Shown here piece after piece: positions 58,948 through 64,000 of a stretch of 64,000 bases of DNA. Position 1 is the first letter of the stretch; the number at the start of each line of letters is the position of its first letter. A program made the translations under genes and the position numbers. The stretch is taken from positions 2,536,631 to 2,600,630 of the forward strand of contig OZ024790.1 in NCBI GenBank assembly GCA_964017065.1. The letters run 5' to 3'. The DNA comes from Haliclona indistincta. Lineage: Eukaryota > Porifera > Demospongiae > Haplosclerida > Chalinidae. Under the pieces are notes generated by a model. The model was given only the letters and a program-made list of their open reading frames with translations, made no database searches and was not told the DNA's origin.

Positions 58948-61255
58948 AACTTATTAATGCTGGACAAGACGAACAAATAGGAATATTTTGTAAATCAAGG
59001 CTGCTCCATCACACTGATTGCTCAAGAAAGTTACCATTAATTTTGTCTTGTCGACAGAGCAAACTTAGCCCATTTCCTAAAAATCACAAGCACAGCGCAC
59101 CACACTCATACGTACTAAAGGAAATGTATTTGATTTTGCTTCAATATCTGGGTCTGTAAATTACAGTAAAGCAAAGATCTAATTATTGTGCCGTTTTCTG
59201 TAAAAGCTTCTACCAACAAGAGCGATGGACCAACATGTTGCCAGAGCACCATAAACACCCTTTGCCCAATCACGCCCATCCACCTCTATGTGGCTCTTCG
59301 TGATTGAGGAGTAAGAATTAAAAGTACAGTGCTATTGGAGGATGGCTACACTGATTTTCGGTCAAAGCAGATGTATAATAGCTAGGACACTGCAGATTGT
59401 TCTGTACATTAGTGTTGCATCGATACACTAGATATTTGAAACCGATACCGATAACTAGTTTTCAAACACAAAAATGGTAGTTATCATGACCGATACTGAT
59501 ACAATTCCATGGTTTTTAACTTATCCACAAACGAGTAAACAAGTAGTAGAATCATGAGAAATAAGATCACTTGCATTGCTGAAAATATTTACTGACAAAA
59601 TGGTGTATACATACTAATGTATTGGTGAGTAACCGATACTGACATTAACGATACTGTCAAAATTTCACCAATACCGAGTTGTGGTATCTGCATCGGTGCA
59701 ACTGTACAAGGACAGTAAGAAAAATTCTTTGTTCTCTGAAGGGTTCACCTGGACTTCAATCTCACTATTTGTGTAAGAGCATTTTTTTCTGACAAAATTA
59801 CAGAACTGATAACTAAACTTGCAAAATTGATTTTTGTACCATAGTGTTGTACCTGATAGTGATCTTGGAACACACTGACTCATCGTGCTTATCAGCCATA
59901 GCACCATCAAGAGCAACATCTTTATCACCCTAATAGAGAGAAGAGAGAAAGATTACTTGAGGCTAGTAGACATGTTGTCACTAAAACTACTTCACACTGT
60001 AGTGAACAAAGTAATATTACAGCTACTCTACAGGGCATTTTAAAATGACTTCCATTTATACTTCAATCTGAAACTGTCCCTCTGAAGTCCTCTTGTAGTA
60101 AGTGTGCCTTTCTTTGTCCAGATTTACTCAGGTACTGATGCTTCAGCAGAAAATTTTGAGAAAATATCAGCAGAAGATTTCAAGATTCTTGTACATACAT
60201 GTACAATTATTAGGTACATGCAAGAAACACTGACAATACTTAGATCTGGTTCCCTCCATCGCACTGGGTGAAGACTGATCAGTATAGATTACTAAGCGAC
60301 TATCACTTAACTTATCTAATGAAAAATAGCTACATCTCTCACATGATTCATGATATGTACCATAGCATAGATAATGAACAAATTAAAAGAAGATTCATAC
60401 CATGCAGTAGCAGACAAAATATGGTACAGTTCAGCAAGGTCCTCGAACAACACTTGAACTATGATATTGTATAGCTTATAGACATTGATGGGAGGAGGTG
60501 GGCAATGCATCATAGCACAATGGTGGTGCAAGCTAGAGGTAGGCAAGGTGGCCCGCTTCGCTTGCTCACCCTCCCCCTCCCACCCACCCTGGTTGCTACC
60601 TTTAAAATGAAAAAACTATGTCGTAAAACATTTGGGTCCCTCGGCCCTCTAGCTCCACCCTAGGACTGCCCAGCAGTTTGTGAAGTCACTGTAGAGTACT
60701 AGATGGTGAGCCAGAAAAAAACACGCAAATTGAGCCTTTTCTCTATCTAGTTCGACGTATGCGCCATAAAATTTTTTTAACAATTGAAGAAGATTCAACA
60801 CACCATCAGCACTGTTAGAGTAAAGTAACACATGACAGCCATGCTTTAGTCATGCTATACTTGTATAGTTTATTACAAACTAAACTACTGCACAAGTGAA
60901 AACTATAAAGACTAAGTAAAACACTAATGAAAGGAAAATATTGAAAGTTTGTATTAGTGTATATAGCTTACAAAAAACTGCCACCAACATAAATTATTAT
61001 ATGATACACCAGGTTAGATTATACTAGAAATTGTAAAAAATGTATTTTTACTGTTGCACGCACACACACACAGTGATGGTATTAAGATAACAGATTGTGC
61101 AGCATATGGTACTCATCAACCAGAGCAGAATCAGTGTGTGGATATTAAACTGAAGAATTAAAACACTAAAAGGAGTTGATAAGCTTTTCTCAGTATTGTG
61201 TTATGAGTGATGTTTGGTATACCTGATGTCAATAGCTACTACTCTGTAGTCCTAC
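58948..61255. other. mosaic of hydrolase and spacer fragments (includes H6)
   Basis: From 58948 the sequence repeats hydrolase last-intron DNA (compare 54299 on), with one GDKD exon at 59853-59929 on the minus strand. At about 59960 it switches to the spacer seen at about 55460. 60765-60905 repeats about 55888-56025 directly, while about 60945-61195 repeats about 56045-56320 in reverse orientation. 61219-61252 is a fragment of the DYRVVAID hydrolase exon. No intact gene. Confidence 0.65.
59411..59702. mobile_element. hAT-like MITE, about 290 bp
   Basis: Left TAGTGTTGCATCGATAC and right GTATCTGCATCGGTGCAA are inverted, flanked by CTGTACAT and CTGTACAA (8 bases, one mismatch). Related hydrolase introns read across (TGTACATAGGACAGC). 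The interior has several CCGATAC/GTATCGG repeats. Confidence 0.65.
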
Positions 61256-61777
61256 ACTGTGTCGACATGCAGTTACACTATGGTAGCAGCAAACAACACT
61301 GGATAATGACTTGATCGAACAATACAATATGCAAACACTGCAACAAGCAAGGTAGCCAACTCTGGTAGCCAACTGCTCGCTTTCTTGACCGAGATCATAG
61401 CAAAAATGTTGGTTTGCAAACTCTACAACTTGCAAAATGATATGACATCACTTTTTATTAGAAAGTAGCTACCCAATGCAAGCGCTCAAAGAAACTAAAG
61501 GTATTGTGTTTTACCTGCAGAAGCACATGGAAGTGCATGCTGGTAAATAGCACCTATTAGTGTAAAATTGTCTATAGTTTCGTACCAAGGCTGTTTAAGA
61601 GACTAGAAGTGAATTCTCGAGATATATAGTTACTGCAGCATTGGGAAAAACTCAAAACTGACGAACCATAGAAGGACAAACACAATCTATGCCCAGCGCC
61701 AAATGATCAGCTGACGTCATTGTTTGCATAAGGCAACCACAAGCGACCACAAGTTGTTTCCGCATTCGGAGAAGGCT
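61256..61777. other. upstream region of NLR-6
   Basis: No gene and no similarity to the upstream regions of NLR-1 to NLR-5 was noticed. It probably holds the NLR-6 promoter; no clear TATA box. Confidence 0.35.
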
Positions 61778-64000
61778 ATGGCGACAAGAACAGAGAGCCC
61801 TGAAATTCAGACAGTGAGAGGCAAATTCGCTGTTATCTGTGGTTCTATCTCTGCACCGGACGTGGTGAAATATGCAGGCGAACTGCTACAAAGTAATCTC
61901 ATCAGCGATGCTGGTCACCAGGCGGCCATTGCTGTCACCGGTTTATCACCGACTAACAAGATTGCTCATCTGGTCTCAGAAGCAGCGAACAATGTCTGCA
62001 ATTCACCAGAAAACTTCTACAAGTTCGTCTCTATCGTAGAGAGCAGGAACGCACAACTTGCTTCCACCCTGAGGAGTCAATACATGCAGCATGTGGAACC
62101 AGCAAGTATACCTGATCATGAACAAGTCCCTGATCCGACCTATGCTGAGTGTGTGAGCAGTCTTCGACAGGTGTATAGAACAGCTGAGCCTCCAACCTGG
62201 GACCCTCTCGCTCAGTGCCAGCATGTCAAACTAGCCATGATAAAGGAGAAAGGAAAGCGATGTGGCAGTGACAACACGATTGCTGAGAGCAGAGTAGAGG
62301 GAGATGTGGACATACTGTTGACAATAAAGGTACCTGTAGATTCTGATAGAATCTTTGATGCTGGCATCTTTGACAATGAGCGTCAGGTGATTCTAGTTGA
62401 AGGAGTGGGAGGAATGGGAAAAACAAGTCTTGCCTACCAATATGCCAAGAAATGGGCAGAAGAAAAGTTGAGCACATTTGATGCTGTGGCTCTTGTTCGT
62501 CTACGAGACTTGAACGAACACGATGTACGTGAAGTTGATCTTATCTTGCCTCACCTTCTCTTCCTAGCTAGTGGTAACAGCATATCAAAAGAGATGGCTC
62601 GACTTATCGTAGACAAGCAAAAGATACTCCTCATCTTGGACGGCTGGGATGAGGCTCCAGCAAGCATTCGTAAGGCATCATTCATCAAAGATCTGCTTCG
62701 GTCAGTTTCTAATCAGTCTAGAATTTTGGTAACCTCTCGACCTGACTTTTCATTGGATCTTCATGGTCTAGCTAACCGGGTAGTGATTCTTGGTTTTACT
62801 AAAGATGATATTCACATTTATTTTGAGAATGCGTTAAAGTCACACCTGCCCAATAATGAAGTGAAATCAGCTTGTGATAAGCTGAGCAATCATTTCCATC
62901 GCTACCCAGTTATCGAAAGCTGTTGCTATGTGCCCCTGAATGCTGCCATTCTAGCATACATATACCTCAATCGTGACCAGACCTTACCCATCACTCGATG
63001 TGATCTGTTTCAAGAGCTCGTACTATGCTGCATTGTCCGTGAGCTGGAAACTCGCCAACCCAATAGAGTCCTTGAAACTGTCTCCTCATTTGAGGATCTC
63101 CCTGCTGATCTAAAGGAGCAGTTACACAAGCTCAGTGAACTAGCTTTCAATGGTGTGATGCAGAACAAGATTGTTTTTACACAGAAGGAACTCACATCAC
63201 TCTCTACATTAGGTCTGCTTCATAGTGTCCAGGGGTTTGGCTCAATTGGTAGAAAATTAGTCACTTGCAACTTTATCCATCTAGCCGTCCAAGAGCTCCT
63301 TGCTGCCTACTATATCTCCCGACTAGAACCAGCTGAGCATTCTAATCGATTTGAAACACTTTTGAATGACAATCTCAAGTTTCCTGTACTCCAGTTTTAC
63401 TCTGGTCTGACCAGGCTCACCAATGAGAGTGTACGAAACCTCATCGCTGGATTTAACTTTAATCTGTATGTAGTATCAGTATTTAACTTTGATCAGTATG
63501 GAGAGAAAAGTAAGCATTGCTTCTTAGCATTTCTGAACTGCATCTTTGAAGCACAAATACACGATCAATCGTTTTATGAACAATTGCTTCATACTCTAAA
63601 ATCTAGTGTTGATTTGTCTTCTATTTCTTTGAGTCCAATGGATTGTCTGTCAGTACACTACTTTTTATCTTCTATCAGAACCTTGGCGAAGGGAAAAATA
63701 AACTTGGATATTTCTATCTGCAGTATTGATGACCAGTGTTTGGGTATGCTACTAGGAATATCTACTGAGCATGCTGAGACATCCTCTACATCAGGTGTTT
63801 TAGAGTCTGTAGAAACCCTAGAAGTGCAAGGCAATAAATACACAGACACTGGGATTGCTTACATTACCAGAGCTCTTATCTCCAACAACACTTTAAAAAC
63901 ACTGTGGGTTGGTACGGAGAGTGTAACAGACGTGGGACTGGTGCCACTGTTGGAAGCACTACCAAGACAACGTTCACTGAAGGAGTTAACATTGCAATGG
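61778..64000 (+). CDS. NLR-6: single-exon CARD-like NACHT-LRR receptor, runs off the window
   Basis: From ATG 61778 the frame is open to the last base (741 codons). Residues 1-115 form a death-fold/CARD-like domain of a third type (MATRTESPEIQTVRGKF, VKYAGELLQSNLISDAG, TNKIAHLVSEAANNV, FYKFVSIVESRNAQLASTL). A linker runs straight into SSLRQVYRTAEPPTWDP with no intron. Then come Walker A GVGGMGKTSL, Walker B ILLILDGWDEA, RILVTSRP, FIHLAVQELLAAYY and LRRs (VETLEVQGNKYTDTG). The FNFDQ loop is expanded by a duplicated FNF segment. Small NACHT differences (GWDEAPASIRKAS, NHFHRYP) mark it as the most divergent copy. The stop codon lies outside the window. Confidence 0.85.
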   Translation, partial: MATRTESPEIQTVRGKFAVICGSISAPDVVKYAGELLQSNLISDAGHQAAIAVTGLSPTNKIAHLVSEAANNVCNSPENFYKFVSIVESRNAQLASTLRSQYMQHVEPASIPDHEQVPDPTYAECVSSLRQVYRTAEPPTWDPLAQCQHVKLAMIKEKGKRCGSDNTIAESRVEGDVDILLTIKVPVDSDRIFDAGIFDNERQVILVEGVGGMGKTSLAYQYAKKWAEEKLSTFDAVALVRLRDLNEHDVREVDLILPHLLFLASGNSISKEMARLIVDKQKILLILDGWDEAPASIRKASFIKDLLRSVSNQSRILVTSRPDFSLDLHGLANRVVILGFTKDDIHIYFENALKSHLPNNEVKSACDKLSNHFHRYPVIESCCYVPLNAAILAYIYLNRDQTLPITRCDLFQELVLCCIVRELETRQPNRVLETVSSFEDLPADLKEQLHKLSELAFNGVMQNKIVFTQKELTSLSTLGLLHSVQGFGSIGRKLVTCNFIHLAVQELLAAYYISRLEPAEHSNRFETLLNDNLKFPVLQFYSGLTRLTNESVRNLIAGFNFNLYVVSVFNFDQYGEKSKHCFLAFLNCIFEAQIHDQSFYEQLLHTLKSSVDLSSISLSPMDCLSVHYFLSSIRTLAKGKINLDISICSIDDQCLGMLLGISTEHAETSSTSGVLESVETLEVQGNKYTDTGIAYITRALISNNTLKTLWVGTESVTDVGLVPLLEALPRQRSLKELTLQW

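Overview
The window looks like nuclear DNA of a marine invertebrate, most likely a demosponge of the Amphimedon type. It is AT-rich, genes are split by introns with GT..AG ends and AATAAA signals overlap stop codons. Its main content is a tandem family of NACHT-LRR (NLR) immune receptors with death-fold N-termini, a gene class known to be expanded in demosponges. No bacterial operon structure is present. The taxon is inferred from gene content, not from a database match.

Layout. Six NLR genes or pseudogenes lie in the same direction (+). NLR-1 (870-8585), NLR-3 (19939-25784) and NLR-5 (48564-53692) read as intact. NLR-2 (12256-16738) has an 88-base deletion and a TAG. NLR-4 (36598-42232) has a 2-base insertion. 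NLR-6 (61778 to the window edge) is open and runs off the end. Genes 1, 2 and 5 start with two small exons encoding a death domain. Genes 3 and 4 start with one exon encoding a different, CARD-like helical domain. All five join one large NACHT-LRR exon through a phase-1 junction, so N-terminal modules appear interchangeable. Gene 6 carries a third N-terminal domain fused to NACHT with no intron.

Behind each of NLR-1 to NLR-5, in convergent orientation, lies a decayed copy of an intron-rich epoxide-hydrolase-like alpha/beta hydrolase gene (copies H1-H5; H6 is a fragment). In several copies a (CT)n microsatellite forms the pyrimidine tract of an acceptor. Two copies of a minus-strand FN3 receptor gene (45537-48398 and 56323-58943) belong to a segmental duplication together with H4 and H5. 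The first copy keeps its signal peptide but carries frameshifts. The second has clean exons but has lost its first exon at a breakpoint.

Mobile DNA fills the introns. A complete 5,796-bp tyrosine-recombinase retrotransposon of the DIRS/Ngaro type (26736-32531, minus strand) carries gag, RT-RNase H and recombinase, and has split direct repeats. It sits in an H3 intron and an empty site can be read in H1. There are also TIR elements with 8-, 7-, TTAA, TWA and TA target duplications (one with a RecQ helicase fragment), a LINE reverse-transcriptase fragment and many GA/GGGA microsatellites.

Working picture: this is a birth-and-death cluster of innate immune receptors. The NACHT engine is held nearly constant, the solvent-exposed LRR positions vary, and the signalling N-terminus is exchanged by exon replacement.
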